NCBI RefSeq assembly: GCF_030272615.1
Contig: NC_081406.1
Coordinates: forward strand, 210,898,997-210,962,996
DNA: 64,000 nt
Reading direction: 5' to 3'
Source of the DNA: Cryptomeria japonica
Taxonomy: Eukaryota > Streptophyta > Pinopsida > Cupressales > Cupressaceae
Position numbers and translations under genes: made by a program. Shown piece after piece: positions 12,944-24,447 of the stretch. The notes beneath the pieces are model-generated. The model ran no database searches. It saw only the letters and a list, made by a program, of their open reading frames with translations, and had not been told where the DNA came from. Each line of letters opens with the position of its first letter. Position 1 is the stretch's first letter.

Positions 12944-13165
12944 TGTTGATGTGTTTTTTATGCACTATGCAACACAAAATAAAATACTAAGTATTATATC
13001 CTCTCTTGAACAAAATCCTCCCAAGTGCTAAACTATGTGATCAAATGGGATGACTCCAAGATTCCAATAGTCAGGTCTTGACTTTATATTGCAAACAGAC
13101 TCAATGATTGTGATGTGATATCTGCTGGAATCACAAGGGGGACTTACGTTGCTTGGGTCAAGACC
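12944..13165 (-). mobile_element. Fragment of giant-LTR family (copy IV)
   Basis: Starts TGTTGATGTGTTTTTTATGC and continues with CAACACAAAATAAAATAC, CCTCTCTTGAACAAAAT, GACTCCAAG and GGAATCACAAGGGG, the same block order as 46981-47195 in copy III. The orientation is that of III, so its functional strand is minus. Similarity fades after about 13165 and no matching second end was found, so it is a truncated copy. Confidence 0.72.
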
Positions 13166-13738
13166 TATCCATTCTCATGTTTCATGATTGATTTACACTC
13201 CATGATTTAGGTCATCCTTGAGCAACATCTCAACTTAGCCAAATTTTGTTTTTTGTACCCTAATTCTTTAATTTTGACCCCTTGCTAGCATTTCCTTAGG
13301 TTTTATTGGAATTCTTGCTTCTCTAGCATGGGCACATTTCTAGGGTTCATTCGCACAAATTGCTCTTGATGAGCAATCTAGTATCATGACCATGACTTAA
13401 ACAAAATTTTAACTTAGTCAAATTATCTCCTCCAAACTTCTATGAGTTCATCGCCTTCATTCTTCATCATTTGGATGTCTTTTGTCATTGGAAGGTAATT
13501 CTTGACTACCATACCTCAATCTTGACCTATGCTATACCCTAAAACCCTAGAACCTAGTCATGTTTACAATTGAGATCTTGGTGACTTGATCACTTAATAC
13601 AACTTAATCATGCAGGTCTCATCTAACTCTGACTCCAACACTTAAGCAAATCAACCCTAGCAACCAAGTACTTTGGGATATATCTTGCAACTTGACAACA
13701 TGGGTAATGATGGAGGAATGGAAGGTGAGACCTATAGA

Positions 13739-13905
13739 GGTGAGAGAGAGAGAGAGGGTGAGAGGAAGAGATAATGACCTGGAGAGGGTAGAGAAAGAGA
13801 AGTAGAGAGGGAGAGAAGAAGAGAGGGATGGAGAAAGAGACCTAGAGAGGGAAGAGAGAAGAGAGATAGTAGAGAGGGATAGAGAAGACAGAAAGAAGAG
13901 AGATA
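13739..13905. repeat. GA-rich low-complexity tract
   Basis: Imperfect GAGAGA and AGAGAGGG units run through this stretch, giving a Ser/Leu-rich shadow ORF on the minus strand. It lies just inside the CACTA subterminal region. Confidence 0.88.
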
Positions 13906-13950
13906 CCAATGTCAATCTTTTTATATAAAAATTTTTTTTCCGAAAAATCA

Positions 13951-14286
13951 GCCTATCGTCTGAATTCCGACTCCAATTATGACGGCCTCCAGGAGAGTTC
14001 CAACAAGGATGTTGTGCATCTGACGACACTCCTCTGTCAGAATTTTATCCTTTGGAGTCAAAATTTTGACGATAGGCTAAGATCGTGACGGTATTCTTTC
14101 GAGGTATGAGCATCCATGGTGGCCGTCAGAAAGGTTGGAGGTGATGTCGGAATTACGGCGACCACAAGGATAGTTGGAACTTTCGACACAAAGTTTTCGA
14201 TAGCTTTTTTTGTCGGTAGTGCGACGAAATTGTGTCGGAATTCCGACGATTTGCCGTCGAAATTTTGACCCAAATGTACTAGTGGG
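13951..14286. other. CACTA subterminal region and right terminus
   Basis: CCGTC, GACGG, CCGACG and GTCGGAATTCCGAC motifs recur in both orientations. An inverted pair lies at 13951-13974 (GCCTATCGTC...GACTCC) and 14054-14077 (GGAGTC...GACGATAGGC), which could form a stem about 100 bp apart. The last bases ...CAAATGTACTAGTG give CACTAGTACATTTG on the other strand. Such subterminal arrays are the binding sites of CACTA accessory proteins; the assignment here is by pattern. Confidence 0.62.
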
Positions 14287-15200
14287 AAAAGGTGGTGCAT
14301 AGTGAGCCTCTGTTTAGCCAAGCCCTTTTCAGGTTCATAGGCCCCTTTATTGTTGGCATCACCTATGGCCAAGAGGAGGTCGCCACCAATGGCTACATAA
14401 CAGAGATCAAGGAGCGAGAAGAGTGATTCCACAAGATCCTAATTGGCAGAGGGGTTATCCAAGTATATTCATGATTCATTTTTGCATATGATATAGATAT
14501 AGAGATGTAATTTTGATATATATGATGTAGATTTTCAAGGTATAGATATTGGTCTTGAAATTCTATTTGTGGTTGCAAAGAGCATCATTATTGGTTGAGT
14601 TTTATACACTAGGCACTTTCTGAGATCATCCCTATAGTATACATTCAGGGATCTATCTTAGATACATACTGACCCCCCTAGTCAGTTGAGAGGTGTATGG
14701 ATCTATTCGAGCTTGTAGCACAGTTCTAGACAACATATGAGGAGGGTCGGGTGGAGCTAGTGCAAAGTGTTGCACAGTTTGCCATCATGATGGGGTAGAA
14801 GGACCAAGCCCTAGTTAAGGTTTAGACTGCTCTCGTGGAGCAAGACCAAACAACGACGAGGGTAGAGAGTGTTGAGAGAGAACACGATGTCCTATATAGT
14901 TGGGTTGATGAACTCTAGAGGCAGGTTGATGCCACCCAGTAGGGTGTAGCTAGTGACCTTGATCACCCTTGAGTGCGCTTGCTGATGGAGGACCTAGATG
15001 TAGCGAGATGGTGAGAGGATATCCTCAAGGAGGACATAATAACCTAGAGGACAATAGTGACAGAGTTACGTGGAGAGAAGAGAGGCCTCTGATCACATAG
15101 TAACATAGCTGCTAGGTCACAATACACTTCAGTCAACCAACCATCACATTGGGATTAGGATCCTCCAACACCAGCAAGCTCAAGGACTCATGCCCCAAGA
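14287..15200 (+). pseudogene. Decayed protein-coding remnants flanking the CACTA end
   Basis: Immediately after the CACTA terminus one frame reads SEPLFSQALFRFIGPFIVG, then TYGQEEVATNGYITEIKERE, up to about 14430. From 14690 to about 15200 another frame reads LVAQF, TYEEGRVELVQSVAQFAIMM, KDQALVKV, TALVEQDQTTTRVESVEREH and VDELxRQVDAT, broken by many TAG stops. The second block looks like a long helical or coiled-coil protein, as in many retrotransposon gag-like regions. I recognise neither family. Most stops are TAG where TGG or CAG would continue the frame. Confidence 0.4.
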
Positions 15201-15341
15201 GGGTCTTGAGAAAATATTTTTGATATTGTATAGATTCATCATTTTCTTGATAGTGATGTACAACATTCTTTTGATATATACATGTCATGATGTAGTTTAA
15301 TCAACATGTATACTGACATCACATTGTTTTTGTAGTGATGC

Positions 15342-15342
<1 letters not shown>

Positions 15343-15392
<50 letters not shown>

Positions 15393-15400
15393 GTATGTAT
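15343..15400. repeat. (AC)n(AT)n compound microsatellite
   Basis: About 18 AC units run directly into AT units and then GTAT units. This is a simple sequence repeat in non-coding DNA. Confidence 0.97.
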
Positions 15401-15734
15401 GATAATTTGATTTGACTACCTCTTGTGTCTTTATGGATGGATGCTTTTTTATTTTATGTTCACTATATATATGTTAATGTGATGTGATTGGATTAGATGC
15501 TTATCATGATTTAAGTGAAATATGTTTGACACATGCTTAATTAAATGTTATGATGATCTAATATGATGTAGATGAATGCATAGAAAAAGGATCCATATGT
15601 ATGCCACAATCCCAATTAAGGGAATACACACACACATAGGCACTTCATAACACAAATGAAGAGAATCATGTTAATGAAGAAATGCCATAGAAAGACATGA
15701 TATTTTGGAACAAAGGGTCATGTTCACGACACAT

Positions 15735-15976
15735 AAAACTTCCATGCATAATATTGACACAGGTGGATGACATTCATAAACTCCTCAAGTGGTGTACCAT
15801 CCATTTATAATAGATTATAAGCACTAGAACCAAATATAGAGGTAACTATGTAAGGACCTAGCCTATTAGGGATAAATTTCCATTTTTGGTTAGGTAGTGT
15901 ATTTACATTTTTTAGATTTTCATAAAGAACTAGATCACTTACCTTAAAGGTTCTAGGAAAGACATTCTAATTACAG
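15735..15976 (-). pseudogene. Gypsy integrase C-terminal domain
   Basis: The minus strand encodes NVFPRTFKVSDLVLYENLKN, then QKWKFIPNRLGPYIVTSIFG, SSAYNLL and, after a stop, MDGTPLEEFMNVIHL. This is the tail of plant gypsy integrases (RTFK-GDLVL...GPY-V...G-Y-L...DG-PL). It is separated from the integrase core by the insertion at 15977-17117. Confidence 0.8.
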
Positions 15977-17117
15977 TGTTGTAATGTGGCAAAATATGAA
16001 TGAGAGACCAAGACGCAAACTACCCTTTTCCCTCCAAGGAGAGATGAGAGTTTCATTATGGATTTCCCTTCAAACACTTTTCACCTAATTACATTGGAAG
16101 AGGAGAGGAGAATTCACTAGGTTCAACCCTCCATAGAAGAAGATAGAATTATGAGTGAAATGGGAATGATAAGTTGATCCCCTCTTCCTTATTTGAAATG
16201 GAAAGGAATCGATTGAATTATGTAGTGCAAAAATGACAAAGAATAGATTATAACTTAAGATCGAAATATGGGATGAAGTTGTGCACCTCGATCTGGCAGT
16301 AATATGTCGAGACAAAATCGTCTTGAGAATTTGAGGAAAATTTGTCCGGACCATGGTAGGAATGTACATGGTCCTCCAAAAAATCCGCAAAATGAAAAGG
16401 GTTTTTCCATCCTACAACTTACACACAGAAAAGAGAGGAAAATGGGCTGGGATTGGGGGTTTGCCTTTAGGTCAAACCCTAGTTTTGGAAAACCAAATAA
16501 TGAAAGAAAGTACTTGCAAGTAGATGTAAATGAAAGATTGAATTGTAAATCACCTCAAGGGAGGTTGTGATGGCAATTTTGATAGAAATGCCTATGTAGA
16601 ATTGAATGTTGGAATCAATCTCCTCTTCAATGGTTGAATCCTTGACTTGAATGCAACACCTAGCCTTGAAGGGAGACTTGAGAATGCTCAATGCTGGAAA
16701 ATAATGCTTGAATGATTGAATTCTCTTTAATGCTCGATCACTTATGCAACTTGACCTTATCGAAATTCCACCTTATTGAACTTATGCAAACGAGAGGACA
16801 AATGCCCCTTAAATACATGTCAATGAATTTGGTTTTCATCAAAGGCCGACGTTGGGGGAGTTTTCTTGCTCACTGCACAACCTTCTATGCAACCCTAGGA
16901 AGGGTCCTGCCCCAAAAAAGGGTAGGGACAAGGGCGCCACACCCCTATCCTACCCCTTTCTCCAGGGTATAGTGCAGACAGGGTGGTGTGGAGGCCAAAA
17001 AAGAAGCTGATTCCGAGGGTTGAGCAGTCTCTGGTCTCCGATCAGGCCATAGGATTCGATCTCGCATGCGTGAGGACCCTAAAGCAGTCAAAAATTAGGG
17101 TCACAATTTTATGACAC
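15977..17117. mobile_element. Solo-LTR-like insertion in gypsy integrase
   Basis: This 1.14-kb block interrupts an otherwise continuous integrase. It starts TGTTGTAATGTGG and ends near TTTATGACAC; flanking pentamers are TACAG (15972-15976) and TACAA (17118-17122), one mismatch apart. Parts resemble 35200-35300 (CTACACAC..., GGGTTTGCCT...AAACCCT) and its end resembles 36080-36096 (AATTTATGACACTA), so both may be diverged LTRs of one family. No coding signal. Exact ends may be off by a few bases. Confidence 0.5.
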
Positions 17118-17770
17118 TACAAGTACTTTGATAAAAACTTTTGATAAGCTTGAAGATATTGGATGGCCTTTAAATGATGCTCATCCAACAATTCAAGTTG
17201 GTAAAGGTGAAGGGTATGATAAGAGTCATCATCAATAAGCCCTTTAAGGGAAACCCCTAATGAAGGGATTTCCAATTATAAGGGCATGATTGCATTGACA
17301 TCATATACAAGGTTGCAAGGCATTGTTCTTGTATTCGTACAAACACTTTTGTGATAAGCCCATAAAGCATAGTTTAACTAAGTGTGCCAATCTTTTCCAT
17401 GCTTGTTAACAATTTTGCATAAGATTTGTTCAATAGTCTTGTTAAATGCTTCTACTTGACTATTAAACTGAGGATAATATGGTGTAGAGAATCTATGTTG
17501 AATGTAAAATTTCTTGAGAAAATGCTTCACCTCTTTGCTCTTGAATGATGTACCATTATTAGACACAAGGGTACAAGGAAGGCCAAAACAAAAAATAATA
17601 TTATCCATGAGAAAGCCATAAATTGCTTTAGAAGTAGTGGATCTTAGCGGTACAACTTTGATCCACTTCATGAAATAATCTGTAGTAGTTATGATGAAGG
17701 TATGTCCTTTAGAAGAAGGGGGATATATCTTACCAATGATATCAAGTCCCCAAGTTTGAAACAGGCACAA
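17118..17770 (-). pseudogene. Gypsy integrase catalytic core
   Basis: The frame 17770-17378 encodes TWGLDIIGKIYPPSSKGHTF, DYFMKWIKVVPL, LVSNNGTSFKSKEVKHFL and QFNSQVEAFNKTIEQIL, the rve core. The first Asp (LDIIG) and the final Glu (QVEAFNK) are present, but the middle catalytic Asp, normally in SDNG, is Asn in SNNG, which would abolish strand transfer. After a stop at 17378-17380 the frame continues as LNYALWAYHKSVCTNTRTMP to about 17118. Confidence 0.85.
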
Positions 17771-17777
17771 AGAAGAT

Positions 17778-18085
17778 TGAACTCAAAGCTCTTGCGCAGG
17801 GGATCAAATTAGATTTTCTTGTTATTGGCATTGAGGGCACTTCTTGAAAAAGGGAAAGGAATATTGTTCCATCATTTACCAATAATACCCCATATGGATT
17901 AATTTATGAACTAAAGATTTGCCTCCAAAATGACCACCTCCAGAACTTGAGTGGGCTTCTTGAAAGGCGAGAGGTATTTCAGCTTTTGTAAGACAATGAA
18001 GGAGAAGACAATTATAAGATATACAATAAAGAACATTAGACAATAAGATGTATCTAGAAGCAATTTTTTTATTTTGGATGCACAT
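17778..18085 (-). pseudogene. Gypsy integrase zinc-binding region
   Basis: The minus strand encodes LTKAEIPLAFQEAHSSSGGG, then HFGGKSLVHKLIHMGYYW and, after a stop, KKCPQCQ. The two His and the CPQC pair match the H2C2 zinc-binding fold that precedes the integrase core. Several stops break the frame. Confidence 0.75.
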
Positions 18086-18454
18086 ATTTTTACTAGCATC
18101 ATCAAGAAAATTTCATTCTTGAGATAATTATATATATGTAAAAACCATTCTTTTGAGTCTATGTGGGCACACATAAATCTATTGGAGTTAGGATGACTCG
18201 ATATAGCAAGAGAGTGAAGAACATGCACACAATATGGTACCTGTCCTAACCACAGTTTAGGCTTATTCTTGCCATTGCATCCACATGGTGATTCTCTCTT
18301 TGAGATAAGTTATCAATGATATAAGAAGCAAAGTATTGAAGAAGAGTCATGACTACTAGGATAATTTAGATTGTTTGGCTCTATATGCTCCCGTGATTTG
18401 GTTCACAATAAGATCAAAATCTTCATGAATATGAATATGCTTTACTTTAGTTGT

Positions 18455-18640
18455 GATCACGGAATGCTAGCCAGCAATAACGACTTCACATTTAGTGATA
18501 TTATTGGTACAATGAAAATATAATTGAAAGGAGAGAGGTACTAATTTTTCTTCATGTGAGATAAATGCCACACCTACTCCTGAACCAGTTTGACATCTCG
18601 ATCCATCGAAGTACATATCCCATATGAACTCATGAGTAAT
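18455..18640 (-). pseudogene. Second (archaeal-type) RNase H of Tat-like gypsy
   Basis: The minus strand reads WDMYFDGSRCQTGSGVGVAF, then ISHEEKLVPLSFQL and NITKCEVVIAG. DGS with SG-G-G-AF and a conserved Glu in CEV are marks of the additional RNase H in Tat-clade elements. It sits between the usual RNase H and the integrase, as expected. A stop follows IAG and more decayed frame continues to about 18260 (NLSQRENHHVDAMARI). Confidence 0.72.
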
Positions 18641-18682
18641 CACTAACAGGTCTTCATGTGAGAAAATATTTAGAGTTGGAAA

Positions 18683-19508
18683 TCATTTAGGAGAAGGGGA
18701 TTTGATTAATTGGTCATCAATAGCCTGCCCTTTGATTGAATTCTGAGTAAAAAAAATTAGGTCAAACTTAGAAAGTAACATTACCCATTTCTCTAATCTT
18801 CCAACAAGATCAACCTTGGAGAAAAGATGTATAGTAAGATCATTCTTAACAATCACTCGATTTTCTGCATGAAGGAGATAATGTCTTAACTTATGTGTTG
18901 CAAAAACCAGAGCTAAGTATTGTCTTTCCATTTCAGAATATCAAGTTTTGTAATCTACAAAACACAGCTAATGTAATACATCGCTCTTTCTCTACCAATG
19001 TCATCATATTGGGCTAGTAAAGTAGCTAGAGCATTAGATGAGGTAGAGACATATAGTAGAAATAATCTATCTAATACAACTGGCATTAAGATGGGCACAT
19101 TATCTAGATATTCTTTAATAGAATCAAAATCTTCTTGACAATCTTGACCCCATTTATATTGCACACCTTTCTTCAACAAACACGTGAATGAAAGGGTATG
19201 ATCGACCAACTGAGCAACAAATATACAAATGGCTTGGATCTTCCCTTGAAAACTACAAATTTGAGAGATATTCTTCGGTGGAGGCATGTTAACAATTACA
19301 TCTATCTCATTTGTATCAATTTCAACTCTTCGATGAGAAACAATAAATCCTAAAAGATTTCCAACATCCACACCAAAAACACATTTAAGGGGGTTAAGTC
19401 TCATCTTATCTAATTGAAGCCTCTTGAAGACTTGTCGAATATTTTTAGCATGATCCTGACGAGTCACTAATTTCACTAGAATATCATCAACATAATCTTC
19501 TAAGATCA
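18683..19508 (-). pseudogene. Gypsy reverse transcriptase (palm to thumb) and RNase H
   Basis: The frame opens with LEDYVDDILVK, the catalytic YVDD box, followed by MRLNPLKCVFGV, LLGFIVSHRRVEID, KWGQDCQEDFDSIKEYL and an RNase H segment whose DxS region reads LLYVSTSSNALATLL. A stop near 18955 separates ERQYLALVFATHKLRHYLL (RNase H). The reading starts exactly at the left border of the element inserted at 19509; its upstream codons lie at 26492. Confidence 0.88.
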
Positions 19509-20641
19509 TGTAGCATTCTAAATTGTACTCACCTACAATTTGGTCCTCACTTAGGCCTCACTTTGGTGTTCATCCTCTAAGGCTTGATTGAAGCAATGAT
19601 TTTTCTCACAAGCTAGCAAACTTAATTTTTTTTATTGTTTTCACTTTCTCCTCCTTAACCTTGGAGCCTTGATGTCCAAGACCATGGTGTTGGGTGCCAT
19701 GGTCATCTCAAAAATGGCCTATTTTAGGGCCTCATAATGGTTCCCATGCTGACCTATGTTGAAAATTCAATTTGTTTTTCGATCAACAAGTATAAAAGGA
19801 GCTCTACCCCTCTCATTTCAAAAACACAATTACTCACCAAATGAATTCAATATCTCAACTAGTACACTTTATCAAATTCAAGTGAGCAAGAAATTAGTCT
19901 TCTATCGAGCATTAGAGTAGAAGTAAAGTCAAGATTCAAGCATTGGAGATGACATTCATGTTCTATGTTTTATGAATACCATCTACATGAAACCCTAATT
20001 CTTGTGAAGATAAACAAAAATTCATTAAAGGTATATCATTAGGTCTTCATTCATTTTCAGTCTTTCCCTCAAAAGGAACATATTTTACTGTAGTACATCA
20101 TTTGCATTTTCAATTCAATTTCATGGTTAATTCCAAAACCAAGGTTTGACCTAAGGAAAACCCATATTCCTAATAATTTTCCCTTTTTTACTGTGTACAA
20201 GAACAAGTACAGAGGTGTGTTTTCGAGGATTGATAGGGTTCACAGAGATGAACATGTTCACCTTTTGAAGGTAAAAAATTTGAAGGACCAAGGTGACCAC
20301 CACCACGGTCTCGACAAATCAGGTTGAATTTTCGAGAACAAATTCAAACCTTAATCTTCTTCTTAGATCTAGGTTTGTGGCTCTGTATCACAACTGTAGA
20401 TTACTCTTTCTGTCAAGTTGCTTCAATAACTCACTATTTTACCCTAATATTTAAATAACTCAAATTTAATTCAATCTTCGAGAAAGAAGAGCCCCATTTA
20501 GGAGGCCTGGAATCTAATTATAATCTTGGTATATTAGGCTTAGATCTATCAAAATCCCATCTCTCCCTAATGTAATAGCAATTAAGAAAATTAGTGGTTT
20601 TATTACATTTTATGGTGAGACCCTAATTTTCACCCATTACA
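19509..20641 (+). repeat. Left LTR of gag-only element
   Basis: Starts TGTAGCATTCTAAATTGTAC and ends CCTAATTTTCACCCATTACA. It matches 25331-26491 along its length with small indels. A TATAAAA box at 19791-19797 is followed by AGG and CCCCTCTCATTT, probably the core promoter and transcription start. Confidence 0.92.
19791..19797 (+). promoter_or_regulatory. TATA box in left LTR
   Basis: TATAAAAGG in the left LTR, with the same box at 25641-25647 in the right LTR. The following ACCCCTCTCATTT resembles the sequence after the TATA boxes of the giant LTRs. Confidence 0.65.
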
Positions 20642-20690
20642 TTTTGGTGAACCCAACATCTTGCACCTTAATTTCTAATTTGTGATCTTA

Positions 20691-21016
20691 GATCTGATTG
20701 TTTATGCATTTTAAAATTCAAATTTACATTTACAAGTTTTATTTCCATTTGAATTACATAAATTTAGAGGCAAAATTCACACAAACCCTAATTTATAGAT
20801 CTAAAATTGAACTTGTGGGTTGCATAATTTTGATTCATTATTTTAGATCTGATTGTTTATGTAGTTTAAAATTCAAATTTGCACCCATAGATCTCGTTTT
20901 TAATTGAATTACATAAATTTAGAGGTTAAATTCACAAAAACCCTAATTTATAGTTCTAAAGTTTACTTCTGGGTTGCATAATTATTTAAATCTATTTTCA
21001 GATCTGATCTTTATGA
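20691..21016. repeat. 155-bp tandem duplication in element leader
   Basis: GATCTGATTGTTTATG begins at 20691 and again at 20846; a third partial start, GATCTGATC, lies at 21001. Each unit includes AATTACATAAATTTAGAGG, ACCCTAATTTATAG and GGGTTGCATAAT in the same order. It lies in the leader between the left LTR and gag. Confidence 0.9.
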
Positions 21017-21113
21017 TATGTTATGTTATGATTTAGAGGCATTTATCTTTCAAATTCACAAATCACGTTGCTTAATTAATTAGATAATCAATCACTTTTA
21101 ATTTTTTTTTGCA

Positions 21114-23111
21114 TTGTTTAATCACAATCTTCAATTTGTGCATTCAAGTTTCCATCCTTTGTGCATGAGTTTTGTAACCATTAGTCCTACCTACAATATT
21201 CCCATGAGAAGAAGATGTAGAATCAAGGTTTCTCAAGCTTTAATTACTAAGGATATGGAGCCTAATTTGGATAACTTATTTCATGAGAATGTTGGTGGTT
21301 CCTCCAATCGAACAAATGATGCCATTTATCCCCAATATTTTCATAATTCTCATGATGAGGATGAATTACTAACTAGGGTTACCATTGACCAATTGGTGAA
21401 GATTGACAATAAATTTAAAAATGTTCAACAATGGATGAGTCAACAATACCCAAAAAGTAAGGCAATCCCATTGATTGAAGGATTAAAAAGAATGGTGAAA
21501 GTGATAAAATTGGTGTTGATTTGTTGCAAGGCCTTGCTCATATTGTTGACACTAATATCATACCTATCAAAAGTTGTGTTAAAGTCCTTGGTTACACTCA
21601 AACTACTAGTCAAGTCAATCATTCTATTCCTATGCCTACATCCTTGTCTAGTGTGCCTATATTTACATCTTCTATCATGACTACATCCACACAAAATGTC
21701 AATCCTACACATGTTATTCAAGGGGGAAACCTTGTTAATCAAGATTCTTACATACCTTCCTTCATGAGTCTTCCATTTGTGTCCCAATCATCGCCCATAC
21801 CCACATATCATAGTATTCCACATCCTTATTCTCAACCTCCACCTACATACAATAATGTTACTCCTCCATCACAATCCAATATGTCCAATTTCAATCCATC
21901 CATTGAAGCAACAATCAATAACTTAGCCCAAACTATTTCATCCCTGCAACAACAATTGGCTTCCATTACCTAATCCAAGTTTAATGTGCCCACATTTGAT
22001 GTAGTGAGACCATTATCTGATGACATTGTTCATGTTGTCCCTCCTAAACATATGGAAGTCCCTCAATTGGAGTTGTACATGGAAAAAGTGATCCCTTAAC
22101 TTATGTGAAAACATTTCAAAAATTTTGTGGTGACTTTGCTCATGATCAAAGACTTATGGCTAAATTGTTTACTCAAACCTTTGGGAATAAAGATTTATAA
22201 TGGTATTGTTATTTGCCTCCTTATTCTATTACATAATTTAAATAATTAGCTAATGCCTTCATTCGACAATTTCACAATAATATTGGTCCTAAGATTACTT
22301 TGGCTGACTTGATTCATTGTAAGCAAGGTGTTAAAGAAAAAAGTGACTGATTTTATTGGTAGATATAAACATTTGTATTCTCAAATTTCTTATCCTATGC
22401 CTAATCATGATGTTCATGAAATTTTTATTTCTAATTTACAAAAAGACATTAGGGATAAGATTCCCTTTTTCTGATTTTACTTCCTTTATGCAGTTTTGTG
22501 TAGTGCTTCATAATTATCAGCTTCAAATCAGTCAATTTGAATCATCTCCTTCAATGGCTTCGCTTGATAAGAATGAGAGTGCTCAACAATATTTTGTAAA
22601 GTTTAAATCGAACAAGGGATACATCAAGATAAACAACATCATCAATATTCAAGTGGCAGCCACAACATCAGGTGTGGTCCCTTTATCCAAATACTTTATA
22701 AAAAAATTTACTCCTCTTTTTGAGTCTTTAGATAGCATAATGTTGAAATTGATAGATAATAATGTGTTGAAACTTACTCCCATCAAGCCTATTAATACCT
22801 ACAAACCTTTTCCATCTTATAGTAATCCCAAATCCTTTTTCCAATATCATCATCAACCTAGTCATGATACTGAGAAGTGTTATACCTTATGGAGTAGGAT
22901 TCAAGACTTTATTGATAACAATACCATATTTGTAGTTGGTGTGAATGGAAAAGGAAGCAAAACCATAGCTCCTCCTAATCAAAATCTCTATGTTTTTACT
23001 AATCCTTTGCCTTCACATTCTAGTAATGTGGTTGAGTCTGAGCTTCTTGCATATTCTCCTAATGACCTTGGTGTTGAGTCCAACAAAAATATTGTGAATC
23101 TTGTTGACTAA
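21114..23111 (+). pseudogene. Gypsy-type gag of the gag-only element
   Basis: Several + strand frames joined by stops or frameshifts encode an acidic N-terminal part (EDELLTRVTIDQLVKID near 21360), a Pro/Ser/Thr-rich spacer with FNPSIEATINNLAQTISSLQ (about 21890), the gag core DPLTYVKTFQKFCGDFAHDQ, FIGRYKHLYSQIS and FISNLQKDIRDKI (about 22100-22470), and HHQPSHDTEKCYTLWSRIQD (about 22850), which resembles the single-Cys knuckle of plant gypsy gag. Stops occur near 21971, 22200 and elsewhere. Confidence 0.8.
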
Positions 23112-24447
23112 CCTATACCTCCTAAGGACCTATGCATTAACTTTGATCCTAGTGAGACTATAATTGCACCTGATGACCCACTATATATCACTGCGAAGAT
23201 CAAAGACAAACTCTCACAAGGAGTGCTCATTGATCCAGTGTGTAGGGTGAATGTGACCATTAAAAAATATCTCCATACTTTACAATTGCATCAAGTAACA
23301 TATGATAAATTTGATGTAATTTGGTCAATGTGTGTGATGGTTTCTCTTTCCCTAATATTGGTTCTACTAATCTTCCCATTGAGGTTGGTACTAAATGTTT
23401 AGATGTCATTTTTTCTATTATTCCTACATCAGATCAATTTCATGTGAAGTTGGGAAATCATTGGCTCTCTTCCATGAAAGTGATCCCTTCTACTATTCAT
23501 AAATGTCTAAATTCTCTCATAATGACACTATCATAACAATTAATCATATCATGTACAAACCCATGGTAAGGCATGGAGATGTCACCCTTTATTACTTTTG
23601 GCCTAAACAATTTGAGTCTCTTCAGGCTCAAAGTGATTCTCTTTTTCTATCTTATCAAAAGTGGAAGAATGAGATGATCTTATCTTTGAGTAAACCTAGA
23701 GATCCTATAACTATTCCTCCTCCTCATTACGGACCTAGTATCCTTCCTACACCTTCTATTCCTCCTATATATGCCGTGGTCTTGCCTCCTACGTCTTACA
23801 AAGGAAAGTGCCTGACATCTTTTATTTCTCAACCTAGTAGATATTCTCCCATTTCTCCTCCTTTAAAGTAAGAAAAGAAGCCTATGTCCATTGATCATAA
23901 GCCTTCAACACACTCGTCTAAAAATTAAAGAAACCATTGTGCGAGAGAACGTTGACGAAGACGTCATGTTAAGGCTCTTGAACTTGTTTCTCAAACCATT
24001 TCCTCCTCGAAGACACCAAATGTTGACTTGGTCCCATTTGTCTAGCCTTCGCCTAACCCTAGGGAGGAAGTTCGACCTAAATCACCAAGATTAAAAATGC
24101 TTAAGAAAAATGATGGTTCATGCTCTAATCGTATTAGAGATCCTATTTTTATTAATCTTGATGAAGAAATGGATGATGATTTTATTCATGATAAAAATGT
24201 TGATTCTAATGATTCTGATGATATGTATGAGAGTGTTGATGTTGACAATGATTTATCTAAACAATTTTCAAAAGCATTAATCCTAGCTCCTAGTGACAGA
24301 CAAAGTGACTCATCATTAGAGAATGGTCCTTGTTTGGAACTTGCAGTAGTTCCATCTACCATGCTTGAAGTTGCTCCTCTTGCATCTTGTCCACCTTCCC
24401 AAAACAATGTTAAGCAAGATTGGGAGGTAGATGATTTGTCTGATTAG
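23112..24447 (+). pseudogene. Protease-like region and C-terminal tail of gag-only element
   Basis: The frames encode CDGFSFPNIGSTNLPIEVGT, KCLDVIFSIIPTSDQFHVKL, GNHWLSSMKVIPSTIHKCL and then SHNDTIITINHIMYKPMV and RGDVTLYYFWPKQFE. The order IEVG..., VKLGxxWLSSMKxIPS...HKCLKF matches the retropepsin-to-linker part of plant gypsy polyproteins, although a DTG/DSG triad was not seen. The tail (24097-24447) is acidic with no motif. After 24447 nothing resembles RT or integrase, so pol is absent. Confidence 0.7.

Noticed and set aside
13619..14029. Ser/Leu-rich minus-strand frame
   Set aside because: It arises from the GA-rich tract and the CACTA subterminal region.
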